From Clostridia bacterium (GTDB taxonomy: Bacteria; Bacillota; Clostridia; Oscillospirales; Acutalibacteraceae), in assembly GCA_900766895.1 (NCBI GenBank), contig CAAFXF010000133.1:1-21213 (forward strand): a stretch of 21,213 bases of DNA. The letters run 5' to 3'. Below, piece by piece: positions 15,059 to 21,213 of the stretch (positions are counted from its first letter, which is position 1; every line of letters begins with the position of its first letter). A program made the position numbers and the translations under genes. The notes below the pieces were generated by a model. The model searched no databases. It was given only the letters and a program-made list of their open reading frames with translations, and had not been told where the DNA came from.

Positions 15059-15080
15059 GGTATTTACTAAAGTATTTACC
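15059..15080 (+). promoter_or_regulatory. Possible operator: imperfect 22-bp palindrome
   Basis: The pattern is GGTA-nn-TACT-AA-AGTA-nn-TACC, with eight of eleven symmetric positions complementary. The same stretch can be read as a direct repeat of GTATTTAC (15060-15067 and 15072-15079) with a 12-base period. It lies about 10 bases past the expected transcription start, a typical repressor site. No regulator gene is present in the window. Confidence 0.4.
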
Positions 15081-15107
15081 AAATAAAAACCTAAATCGGA
15101 GATTGTT

Positions 15108-15560
15108 ATGAATACATTTTGTTTCACATCAAGGGATGAAGAAAGGTATGCAAGGGCGAGCCTGATGTTTGCAAAAAGGCTCGGACTGATTGACGACAGC
15201 AGTCTTGATGCAGTTAAGGTCAGATGTAATGCAGAAAACGAAAAGCGCCAAAGGGCGCTTGATGCCGGCGAGGTTGTTTACGGATTGAAGCAATTTACCG
15301 TGCCTGTGTATCTTGATTATGAGCTTACTCGCTTTAGGCTTGATTTTGCATCTGAGGCAGAAGCCTGCAAAAAGGCGTTTAATTATCAGCCTATTGACAA
15401 AAAACAGCTTAAGGAATACTACAAGGCAAACCGTGATTTGTTCACCCGCTACAACGGTGATAAATTCAGGTTTAAGGAATCAAGTATGGTGATTTATAAA
15501 AAGATAAGGGAGGAGCAATACGATGCAGAAATCTACGCAATATTATGTCAGCTCGATTAA
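15108..15560 (+). CDS. Small protein of unknown function, first gene of the sugar operon
   Basis: A 150-residue soluble protein with no signal peptide or membrane segment. It is rich in charged residues and looks largely helical. An N-terminal part (DEERYARASLMFAKRLGLIDDSS) is followed by a conserved-looking VVYGLKQFTVPVYLDYELTR and a C-terminal LKEYYKANRDLF...KKIREEQYD. The last segment resembles the linker helices before PpiC/SurA-type rotamase domains, but no rotamase domain is present, so a link with peptidyl-prolyl isomerases is weak. The start is supported by GGAG six bases upstream of ATG 15108. Its last 38 bases overlap the next gene in another frame, indicating co-translation with the beta-helix protein and suggesting that the two products work together, perhaps as partners or as chaperone and client. 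I do not recognise a firm family. Confidence 0.7.
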   Translation: MNTFCFTSRDEERYARASLMFAKRLGLIDDSSLDAVKVRCNAENEKRQRALDAGEVVYGLKQFTVPVYLDYELTRFRLDFASEAEACKKAFNYQPIDKKQLKEYYKANRDLFTRYNGDKFRFKESSMVIYKKIREEQYDAEIYAILCQLD

Positions 15561-16812
15561 CGGCAATGACAGTAATGACGGCTTGTCCCCTGAAACAGCC
15601 TTTTTAACTCTTGATAAAATTAATTCGCTGACTATTAACGCAGGTGATAAAATCTTACTCCAAAGAGGCTCGGTGTTTAACAATCAGTTTTTGCACCTTA
15701 AAAATTGCGGTGATATCAACGGCGAGCCTATCGAGATTGCTCCGTACGGCGACGGCGACAGATTGCCTGTTATCAACACAAACGGCGAGGGCATTTGGCA
15801 TCAGGATTACGGCACAAAGCTTGACTCTCCCGGTCATGTATACAAGGGCGATGTTTCATCATCAATTCTGCTTTACGATGTAGAAAACATTATCGTTCAC
15901 GATATTGAGATTGCAAATAAGGAGGAGTACACAACCCTTGAGGCGTACACTGCTCCTGAGAAAAGGGACAGAACAGGCGTTGCCGTTGTTGCTCAAAACA
16001 GGGGTACTTTACATTCGATAACCCTTAAAAATCTGTTTGTCCACGATGTAAACGGTAATGTTTACAACAAGCATATGAACAACGGCGGAATTTATATGAC
16101 AGCCTTTAAGCCTGCCGACGAGGGTGCAACGGGCGTTGCCCGCTACGACGGCGTAACCGTTGAGGGCTGTGTTGTGAAGAATGTCAGCCGTTGGGGTATC
16201 GCAGTAGGCTATACATATCGTTATGCAGAATTTTCGTCGAAGGAGCTTCGCGAGGAGACCTTTAAGCAGTACGGCAACGAGAATATTCTTATCACGGGAA
16301 ATTACTGCAAAAATGTCGGCGGTGACGCAATTACACCTATGTATGCGTTAAAGCCTCTTGTTGAGCATAATGTTTCGGATTCCTGCGCAACAGAAATGAA
16401 CGACCGCTACTATGTTAATCCGGGTAAGCGTATGGGCAAGGTTGCGGCGGCAATCTGGCCTTGGAAATGCAAGGACGCCTTGCTTGTTTACAACGAGGCA
16501 GTTGATACAAAGCTTAATCAGGACGGTATGGCATATGATGCCGATTCCGGTGACGGTACAACATATAAGTATAATTATTCAAGGCTAAACGAGGGCGGAT
16601 GTATGATGTTTTGTCTTGGTCAGGCGGTACATAACACCTTTGTAAATAATGTAAGCTATGACGATTTGGGAGGCACCTTGAGCCCTGCCGGAAATCCCGA
16701 TGCTTATGTTGCAGACAACGAATTCTATATGCGCAAGGGCGTTCCGCTCAGGCGTAAGAGAAATCACGGCAAAATGACATTGAAAAATAACAAAATCACT
16801 ATTATAGATTAA
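15523..16812 (+). CDS. Right-handed parallel beta-helix protein, possible carbohydrate-active enzyme
   Basis: A 429-residue protein whose N-terminus (YYVSSINGNDSNDGLSPETAFLTLDKIN...AGDKILLQRGSVF) matches the entry segment of pectate-lyase-like beta-helix proteins, including many polysaccharide lyases and glycoside hydrolases. Helix-rung patterns follow, such as NIIVHDIEIAN, SITLKNLFVHDVNG, GVTVEGCVVKNVSRWGIAVG, NILITGNYCKNVGGDAI and ALLVYNEAVDT. No signal peptide is present: the protein starts MQKSTQYYV and enters the fold at once, so it is predicted to be cytoplasmic. This suits action on imported oligosaccharides and fits the intracellular GH112 phosphorylase gene 10 bases downstream. The start at 15523 has GGGAGGAG seven bases upstream, inside the previous gene. 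The catalytic residues and substrate cannot be fixed; an epimerase, lyase or hydrolase role is equally possible. Confidence 0.8.
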   Translation: MQKSTQYYVSSINGNDSNDGLSPETAFLTLDKINSLTINAGDKILLQRGSVFNNQFLHLKNCGDINGEPIEIAPYGDGDRLPVINTNGEGIWHQDYGTKLDSPGHVYKGDVSSSILLYDVENIIVHDIEIANKEEYTTLEAYTAPEKRDRTGVAVVAQNRGTLHSITLKNLFVHDVNGNVYNKHMNNGGIYMTAFKPADEGATGVARYDGVTVEGCVVKNVSRWGIAVGYTYRYAEFSSKELREETFKQYGNENILITGNYCKNVGGDAITPMYALKPLVEHNVSDSCATEMNDRYYVNPGKRMGKVAAAIWPWKCKDALLVYNEAVDTKLNQDGMAYDADSGDGTTYKYNYSRLNEGGCMMFCLGQAVHNTFVNNVSYDDLGGTLSPAGNPDAYVADNEFYMRKGVPLRRKRNHGKMTLKNNKITIID

Positions 16813-16822
16813 GAGGTAAGCT

Positions 16823-19015
16823 ATGGCAAAAACAAAAGGACGTGTAACCATTCCAACCGATATGGACGTGGTGCCACAGACACTTGAAATTATGGAGGAG
16901 TGGGGTGCAGATGCTATCCGTGACTGTGACGGAACAGAGTTTCCGCAGGAGCTAAAGGACACGGGTGCAAAGATTTACGCAACCTACTACACCACCCGTA
17001 AGGATAACGATTGGGCAAAGGCAAATCCGGACGAGGTTCAGCAGATGTATATTATGACACCTTTTTATACGGCTGTTGACACCACACTTGAGATTCATCT
17101 TATGAATCATCTTTATCCCGATATGCTCAAGGTTAATAACCGTGACGACATCACAAGATGGTGGGAGGTTATCGACCGTACAACAGGAGAGGTTGTCAGC
17201 CCTGATGGCTGGTCGTACGATGAAGAAAGCGGTAATGTCACAATCTGCAATGCAAAAAAATTCCACGAATACACCGTAAGCTTTCTTGCTTACATTATGT
17301 GGGACCCTGTGCATATGTACAACGCAGTTGTTAATGAATGGGATGTTGAACCGCAAATTACATTTGATGTTCGTCAGCCAAAGACGAGGGCACATTCTCT
17401 TGAAAGACTTCGTCGTTTTCTTGACAGTCATCAATATGTAGACGTTGTAAGATTTACAACATTTTTCCATCAATTTACCCTCGTGTTTGACGAATTTGCA
17501 AGAGAAAAATTTGTAGATTGGTTTGGATATTCGGCATCCGTAAGTCCGTATATTCTTGAGCAGTTTGAAAAAGAGGTTGGATATAAGTTCCGCCCCGAGT
17601 TCATCATCGATCAAGGATATATGAACAATACCTATCGCGTTCCGTCAAAGGAATTTAAGGATTTTCAAAAATTCCAGATGCGTGAGGTTGCCAAGCTTGC
17701 CAAGGAAATGGTAGACATTGTTCACGAATACGGCAAGGAAGCAATGATGTTTATGGGTGACCACTGGATAGGTATGGAGCCGTTTATGGACGACTTTGCT
17801 TCTATCGGTCTTGATGCTGTGGTTGGCAGTGTCGGCAACGGCGCAACCCTTCGTCTGTTCAGTGATATTAAAAATGTAAAATACACCGAGGGCAGATTTT
17901 TGCCTTATTTCTTCCCCGATGTTTTCTGTGAGGGCGGTGACCCTATTTACGAGGCAAAGGTTAATTGGGTTACTGCAAGGCGTGCTATTTTGAGAAGCCC
18001 TATTCAGCGTATCGGCTACGGCGGATACCTTAATCTTGCTCTTAAGTTCCCCGAATTTGTTGATTATATCAAGGGCGTGTGTGACGAATTCCGTACCCTT
18101 TATGACAACATTCAGGGCGTAACGCCTTACTGCGTAAAGAAGGTTGCCGTGCTGAATTGCTGGGGCAAAATGCGTTCCTGGTCAAATCATATGGTGCATC
18201 ACGGACTTTATTACAGACAGAATTATTCGTATTTCGGCGTTATCGAGGCGTTGAGCGGTGCTCCGTTTGACGTGTCGTTTATCAGCTTTGATGATATTAA
18301 AAACGACACCTCGGTGCTTGATGATATTGATGTAATTATTAATGTAGGCGATGCAGATACCGCACAGACAGGCGGAGCGTATTGGGAGGACGAGCAAATC
18401 GTTACCGCAATTAAAGGCTTTGTATATAACGGCGGTGGATTTATCGGCGTAGGCGAGCCCGCGGCTCATCAGTGGCAGGGCAAGTTCTTCCAGCTTGACG
18501 ATATTCTCGGTGTGGAAAAGGAAAACGGCTTTACCCTTAACACTCGCAGGTATAATACCGAGGAGCACAGGGATCATTTCATCCTTGCGGATACAGACGG
18601 AAATGTTGATTTCGGCGAGGGCAAAAAGAATATTGTAGCACTTGACGGCACAACTGTTCTTATACAAAATGCAACCGAGCTTCCGTTTGCAGTAAGGCAT
18701 GCCGAGGAGGTACAGATGGCTGTTAAAACCTTCGGTAAGGGCAGAGGCGTATACATCAGCGGACTTCCTTATTCGTTTGAAAACAGCCGTGTGCTTTACC
18801 GTGCAGTGCTTTGGAGTGCTTCGGCAGAGGATGAGCTTTTGCGTTGGTTCTCCACTAACTACAATGTCGAGGTTCACGCATATGTAAAGAACAACAAGTA
18901 TTGCGTTGTCAACAACACCTATGAGCCACAGGACACAACCGTTTATGTTGGTGACGGCACAAGCTTTGAGCTTCATCTTGAAGCAAATGAAATTAAGTGG
19001 TATCAAATAAATTAG
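16823..19015 (+). CDS. GH112 beta-galactosyl disaccharide phosphorylase
   Basis: Cytoplasmic phosphorylase that splits a beta-galactoside with inorganic phosphate to give alpha-galactose 1-phosphate and a free acceptor sugar. The N-terminus GRVTIPTDMDVVPQTLEIMEEWGADAIRDCDGTEFP is characteristic of GH112 (lacto-N-biose/galacto-N-biose and galactosyl-rhamnose phosphorylases). FMGDHWIGMEPF places an Asp at residue 313, which coincides with the catalytic acid Asp313 that I recall for the Bifidobacterium longum enzyme. At 730 residues the length agrees with the family (about 720-750). A TIM-barrel first part, a Rossmann-like middle (about 425-650, including GGGFIGVGEPAAHQW) and a small C-terminal beta domain are expected from the family. 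The start has AAGAGG six bases upstream and follows the beta-helix gene after 10 bases. GH112 includes enzymes for Gal-beta1,3-GlcNAc/GalNAc and for Gal-beta1,4-L-rhamnose. The sequence alone does not decide, but the downstream lactaldehyde reductase gene favours rhamnose. Confidence 0.93.
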   Translation: MAKTKGRVTIPTDMDVVPQTLEIMEEWGADAIRDCDGTEFPQELKDTGAKIYATYYTTRKDNDWAKANPDEVQQMYIMTPFYTAVDTTLEIHLMNHLYPDMLKVNNRDDITRWWEVIDRTTGEVVSPDGWSYDEESGNVTICNAKKFHEYTVSFLAYIMWDPVHMYNAVVNEWDVEPQITFDVRQPKTRAHSLERLRRFLDSHQYVDVVRFTTFFHQFTLVFDEFAREKFVDWFGYSASVSPYILEQFEKEVGYKFRPEFIIDQGYMNNTYRVPSKEFKDFQKFQMREVAKLAKEMVDIVHEYGKEAMMFMGDHWIGMEPFMDDFASIGLDAVVGSVGNGATLRLFSDIKNVKYTEGRFLPYFFPDVFCEGGDPIYEAKVNWVTARRAILRSPIQRIGYGGYLNLALKFPEFVDYIKGVCDEFRTLYDNIQGVTPYCVKKVAVLNCWGKMRSWSNHMVHHGLYYRQNYSYFGVIEALSGAPFDVSFISFDDIKNDTSVLDDIDVIINVGDADTAQTGGAYWEDEQIVTAIKGFVYNGGGFIGVGEPAAHQWQGKFFQLDDILGVEKENGFTLNTRRYNTEEHRDHFILADTDGNVDFGEGKKNIVALDGTTVLIQNATELPFAVRHAEEVQMAVKTFGKGRGVYISGLPYSFENSRVLYRAVLWSASAEDELLRWFSTNYNVEVHAYVKNNKYCVVNNTYEPQDTTVYVGDGTSFELHLEANEIKWYQIN

Positions 19016-19093
19016 TTACAAATAATAGGAAAAATATTAACATATTTTATTCTATTTAATGTTATTATAAAAGAAAAAACGGAGGTTTTTATT

Positions 19094-20242
19094 ATGGCAA
19101 ACAGAATAGTACTTAACACAGTTTCTTATCACGGCAAGGGTGCAATTGCAGAGATTGTGCCTATTGCACAGGCAAAGGGATGGAAGCATATTTTTGTATG
19201 CTCCGACCCGGATTTGATTAAGTTCGGTGTTACTGCAAAGGTAACCGATTTGCTTGACGAAGCAAAGATTGCTTACACGGTTTATTCCGGAATTAAGCCA
19301 AATCCAACTATTGAAAATGTTGTTGACGGTGTAGAAAGCTTTAAGGCTTGCGGCGCAGATTCTATCATCACTATCGGCGGCGGCTCATCAATGGATACTG
19401 CAAAGGCTATCGGTATCATTATTACCAACCCTGAATTTGCAGATGTTCGCTCTCTTGAGGGCGTTGCTCCAACAAAAAATCACGCAGTTCCTACCATTGC
19501 AGTTCCTACAACAGCAGGTACGGCAGCAGAGGTAACAATCAACTATGTTATCACCGATGTTGAAAAGGAAAGAAAGTTTGTTTGCGTTGACGAAAATGAT
19601 ATTCCGGAATATGCGATTATCGATCCTGATATGATGTCATCAATGCCAAAGGGCTTAACAGCATCTACAGGTATGGATGCTCTTACTCATGCTATTGAGG
19701 GCTACACAACAAAGGGCGCTTGGGAAATGTCAGATATGTTCCACCTTGAAGCTATCAAGCTTATTTCAAAGCATCTTCGCGGTGCCTGCGAAAATAAGCC
19801 TGAGGACAGAGAGGGTATGGCTCTTGCACAGTATATCGCAGGTATGGGCTTCTCAAACGTAGGCCTCGGCATTGCTCACTCAATTGCTCACACATTGGGT
19901 GCACACTATGATACACCTCACGGCGTTGCCTGCGCTATGATGCTTCCTATTGTTATGGAATACAATCAGGAATACACAGGCGAAAGATACAGAGAAATCG
20001 CACGTGCAATGGGTGTTGAGGGTGTTGACGAAATGTCACAGGAGGAATACAGAAAGGCTGCTGTGGACGCAGTTAAAAAGCTTTCTGCCGACGTCGGAAT
20101 CCCTGCTGTAAATGAAAAGGTAAGAGAAGAGGATCTTGATGTTCTTGCTGCAGATGCGTTTGCAGATGCTTGCCGTCCGGGCAATCCAAAGGATACAAAT
20201 GTAGATGACCTTAAGGCTCTTTACAGAAAGATTATGGCATAA
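19094..20242 (+). CDS. fucO: Lactaldehyde reductase, FucO-like iron-dependent alcohol dehydrogenase
   Basis: Group III iron-activated dehydrogenase that reduces L-lactaldehyde to 1,2-propanediol with NADH, the redox-balancing end step of anaerobic L-rhamnose and L-fucose breakdown. At 382 residues it equals the length of E. coli FucO and shares long stretches from memory, such as NPEFADVRSLEG, PTTAGTAAEVTINYVITD, RKFVCVD, DALTHAIEGY and AGMGFSNVGLG. Iron ligands by comparison are Asp195, His199, His262 and His276, all present. The nucleotide loop GGGS is at 95-98, and Asp38 matches the residue behind NAD preference in FucO. ATG 19094 has GGAGG eight bases upstream. The 78-base gap from the GH112 gene is AT-rich, with a TATAAA at 19066-19071 but no good -35 box and no terminator. 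The gene is therefore likely read through from the operon, perhaps with an extra promoter. Activity on related aldehydes or diols is possible. Confidence 0.88.
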   Translation: MANRIVLNTVSYHGKGAIAEIVPIAQAKGWKHIFVCSDPDLIKFGVTAKVTDLLDEAKIAYTVYSGIKPNPTIENVVDGVESFKACGADSIITIGGGSSMDTAKAIGIIITNPEFADVRSLEGVAPTKNHAVPTIAVPTTAGTAAEVTINYVITDVEKERKFVCVDENDIPEYAIIDPDMMSSMPKGLTASTGMDALTHAIEGYTTKGAWEMSDMFHLEAIKLISKHLRGACENKPEDREGMALAQYIAGMGFSNVGLGIAHSIAHTLGAHYDTPHGVACAMMLPIVMEYNQEYTGERYREIARAMGVEGVDEMSQEEYRKAAVDAVKKLSADVGIPAVNEKVREEDLDVLAADAFADACRPGNPKDTNVDDLKALYRKIMA

Positions 20243-20248
20243 TAACAA

Positions 20249-20276
20249 ACGGCTCCCCTTGAGGGGAGCTGTTTTT
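20249..20276 (+). terminator. Intrinsic terminator after fucO
   Basis: A GC-rich stem (GCTCCCC at 20252-20258 with GGGGAGC at 20263-20269, extendable outward to about 10 bp) has a TTGA loop and is followed directly by GTTTTT. It begins a few bases after the fucO stop and separates the sugar operon from the toxin-antitoxin unit. Confidence 0.9.
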
Positions 20277-20305
20277 GCTTATTGTTGCAGAATTTTAATA
20301 TAAAC

Positions 20306-20334
20306 TTGAACATTTGTCACTGTTGCTGTATAAT
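20306..20334 (+). promoter_or_regulatory. Near-consensus promoter of the Fic toxin-antitoxin unit
   Basis: TTGAAC (20306-20311) and TATAAT (20329-20334) are separated by exactly 17 bases. The -10 box is perfect and the antitoxin start lies about 28 bases further on, leaving a leader of only about 20 bases. Confidence 0.7.
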
Positions 20335-20362
20335 AATATTAATCTGATTGGAGGTTGATACT

Positions 20363-20527
20363 ATGTCGATTGATACGGCCATTAACAGTGCAGCAGCCTC
20401 ATTAAAAATGGAAGGCTTAATCGTTTCTGATGAGCTCAAGGAGCTTTGCATTAAAAAAATTAACAACGAAATCACTATGGAAGAATATATCAAGCTTGCT
20501 ATGGAATTAAAGGGAGTAAAGATATAA
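20363..20527 (+). CDS. VbhA-type antitoxin of a Fic module
   Basis: A 54-residue protein (MSIDTAINSAAASLKMEG...ending MELKGVKI) that fits the small antitoxins of class I Fic systems (VbhA/FicA). These bind the partner Fic protein and push an inhibitory helix into its ATP site. Residues 13-18 read SLKMEG, matching the published inhibitory motif [S/T]xxxE[G/N], with Ser13, Glu17 and Gly18 in place. The rest (SDELKELCIKKINNEITMEEYIKLAM) forms the short helical tail seen in this domain. GGAGG lies eight bases upstream of ATG 20363, and a strong promoter precedes it. The stop codon overlaps the Fic start by one base (TAATG), so antitoxin and toxin are translationally coupled with the antitoxin first, as expected. 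Confidence 0.85.
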   Translation: MSIDTAINSAAASLKMEGLIVSDELKELCIKKINNEITMEEYIKLAMELKGVKI

Positions 20528-21114
20528 TGTCATATAGCATTGATGCTCTTACAAGTGGTTGCTACGAAGGAACATCATGCCTTATCAACAAGTTTAATGT
20601 TAAGGATGAAATTGTTCTTAAAGAGCTTGAAACAACAATTACTTTAACAAAGACAGCTGAATATTTCCTTAATCCTCTATTCAGCACATTTGATGTTCAG
20701 CATTACAAGAATATCCACAAGTATTTGTTTGGCGATATTTATGAATGGGCAGGCGAATACAGAAATGTTGATATGAGCAAAAAAGGCACGAGCTTTGCAA
20801 AGGCTGATAGTGTTGAATGTCTTATGTCAAAATGCTTTGGCAGGCTTAATGCTAACAACCTTTTTCAAGGGTTAATCTTTGATGATTTTGTAGATAACAT
20901 TGTTGATTTTTATTGCGTTACCAATATGATTCATCCTTTTAGAGAGGGTAACGGCAGAACACAAAGGGTATTCTTAACGCAGCTAATCAACCACAACGGC
21001 TATACCATTGATTTTTCAGAAATTGATACTGATGAATTAATGATAGCAACTATACAGGCTGCTAACGGCGTAACCGATTATTTGAGAGATATATTTAGAT
21101 ATGCGATAAAATAG
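20527..21114 (+). CDS. Fic domain protein, probable AMP-transferring toxin
   Basis: A 195-residue single-domain Fic protein, a cytoplasmic enzyme family that usually attaches AMP from ATP to hydroxyl side chains of target proteins. Known bacterial targets in toxin-antitoxin cases include GyrB and ParE. The core motif HPFREGNGRTQR (136-147) is complete: catalytic His136, Phe138, acidic Glu140, the GNGR anion-binding turn and the final Arg147. Upstream lies the usual GDIYEWAGEYRNVDMSKKGTSFA stretch (69-91), which forms the beta-hairpin flap that binds target segments. No inhibitory S/TxxxE[G/N] helix is evident in the protein itself, so control by the separate upstream antitoxin (class I) is expected. 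No extra C-terminal domain such as a secretion signal is present, arguing for a chromosomal toxin-antitoxin role and not an injected effector. The start overlaps the antitoxin stop. The target is unknown. Confidence 0.9.
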   Translation: MSYSIDALTSGCYEGTSCLINKFNVKDEIVLKELETTITLTKTAEYFLNPLFSTFDVQHYKNIHKYLFGDIYEWAGEYRNVDMSKKGTSFAKADSVECLMSKCFGRLNANNLFQGLIFDDFVDNIVDFYCVTNMIHPFREGNGRTQRVFLTQLINHNGYTIDFSEIDTDELMIATIQAANGVTDYLRDIFRYAIK

Positions 21115-21213
21115 ATATATTTGATGGCTCTCCTTTGGGGTGTCCTGAATAAAGAGGGGTATGGTTTAATCTTTCTGAGTTTAGCCCATAGCACAATTAA
21201 AAAATCCCGTTAA

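Noticed and set aside
16952..17614. A 220-codon antisense frame opposite the GH112 gene
   Set aside because: The sense-strand product is a clear GH112 enzyme throughout; the antisense product has no family features.
21115..21213. Downstream tail as a mobile-element end or a new gene
   Set aside because: No inverted repeat, gene start or clear terminator could be supported in the 99 bases before the window ends.

Overview
The window looks like a chromosomal segment of an anaerobic, gut-type clostridium. My best guess is Oscillospiraceae/Ruminococcaceae or a close relative. The reasons are strong GGAGG-type ribosome binding sites, AT-rich sigma-70-like promoters, a clostridial TadE/G-type surface protein, Cys-rich CxC...CPVC modules of a kind I associate with Firmicutes surface proteins, and a GH112 disaccharide phosphorylase beside a FucO-type alcohol dehydrogenase. 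The species assignment is inference from gene content only. No rRNA, tRNA, CRISPR array or insertion sequence was recognised.

Region 1 (1-12.7 kb, + strand) is a cell-surface region. An unusually structured 5' leader (a 16-bp stem enclosing hairpins, 53-159) precedes one enormous gene of about 3,667 codons. Its N-terminus is a TadE/TadG-like membrane anchor, and most of the rest is a beta-helix-like filament with four six-cysteine modules and a zinc-ribbon-like motif. After a terminator-like hairpin come a membrane-anchored SGNH-hydrolase-like protein, whose catalytic Ser and His positions appear to be replaced, and a compact Sfp-type 4'-phosphopantetheinyl transferase that overlaps it by one base. 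A strong hairpin closes this unit.

Region 2 (12.7-14.9 kb, - strand) is tex, a housekeeping RNA-binding transcription accessory factor. It is convergent with the phosphopantetheinyl transferase gene.

Region 3 (14.9-20.3 kb, + strand) is a carbohydrate-use operon. A clear promoter with an imperfect palindrome just downstream leads into a small protein of unknown function, a leaderless right-handed beta-helix protein, a GH112 beta-galactosyl phosphorylase (catalytic Asp at residue 313) and then a FucO-like lactaldehyde reductase followed by an intrinsic terminator. Lactaldehyde reductase serves deoxyhexose (rhamnose/fucose) breakdown. The pairing therefore hints that the GH112 enzyme may split galactosyl-L-rhamnose, although galacto-N-biose/lacto-N-biose remains equally possible from sequence alone.

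Region 4 (20.3-21.2 kb, + strand) is a compact Fic toxin-antitoxin module. It has a near-consensus promoter, a 54-residue VbhA-type antitoxin with the S-xxx-E-G inhibitory motif, and a one-base-overlapping Fic protein with an intact HPFREGNGR core. The last 99 bases hold nothing I can identify.
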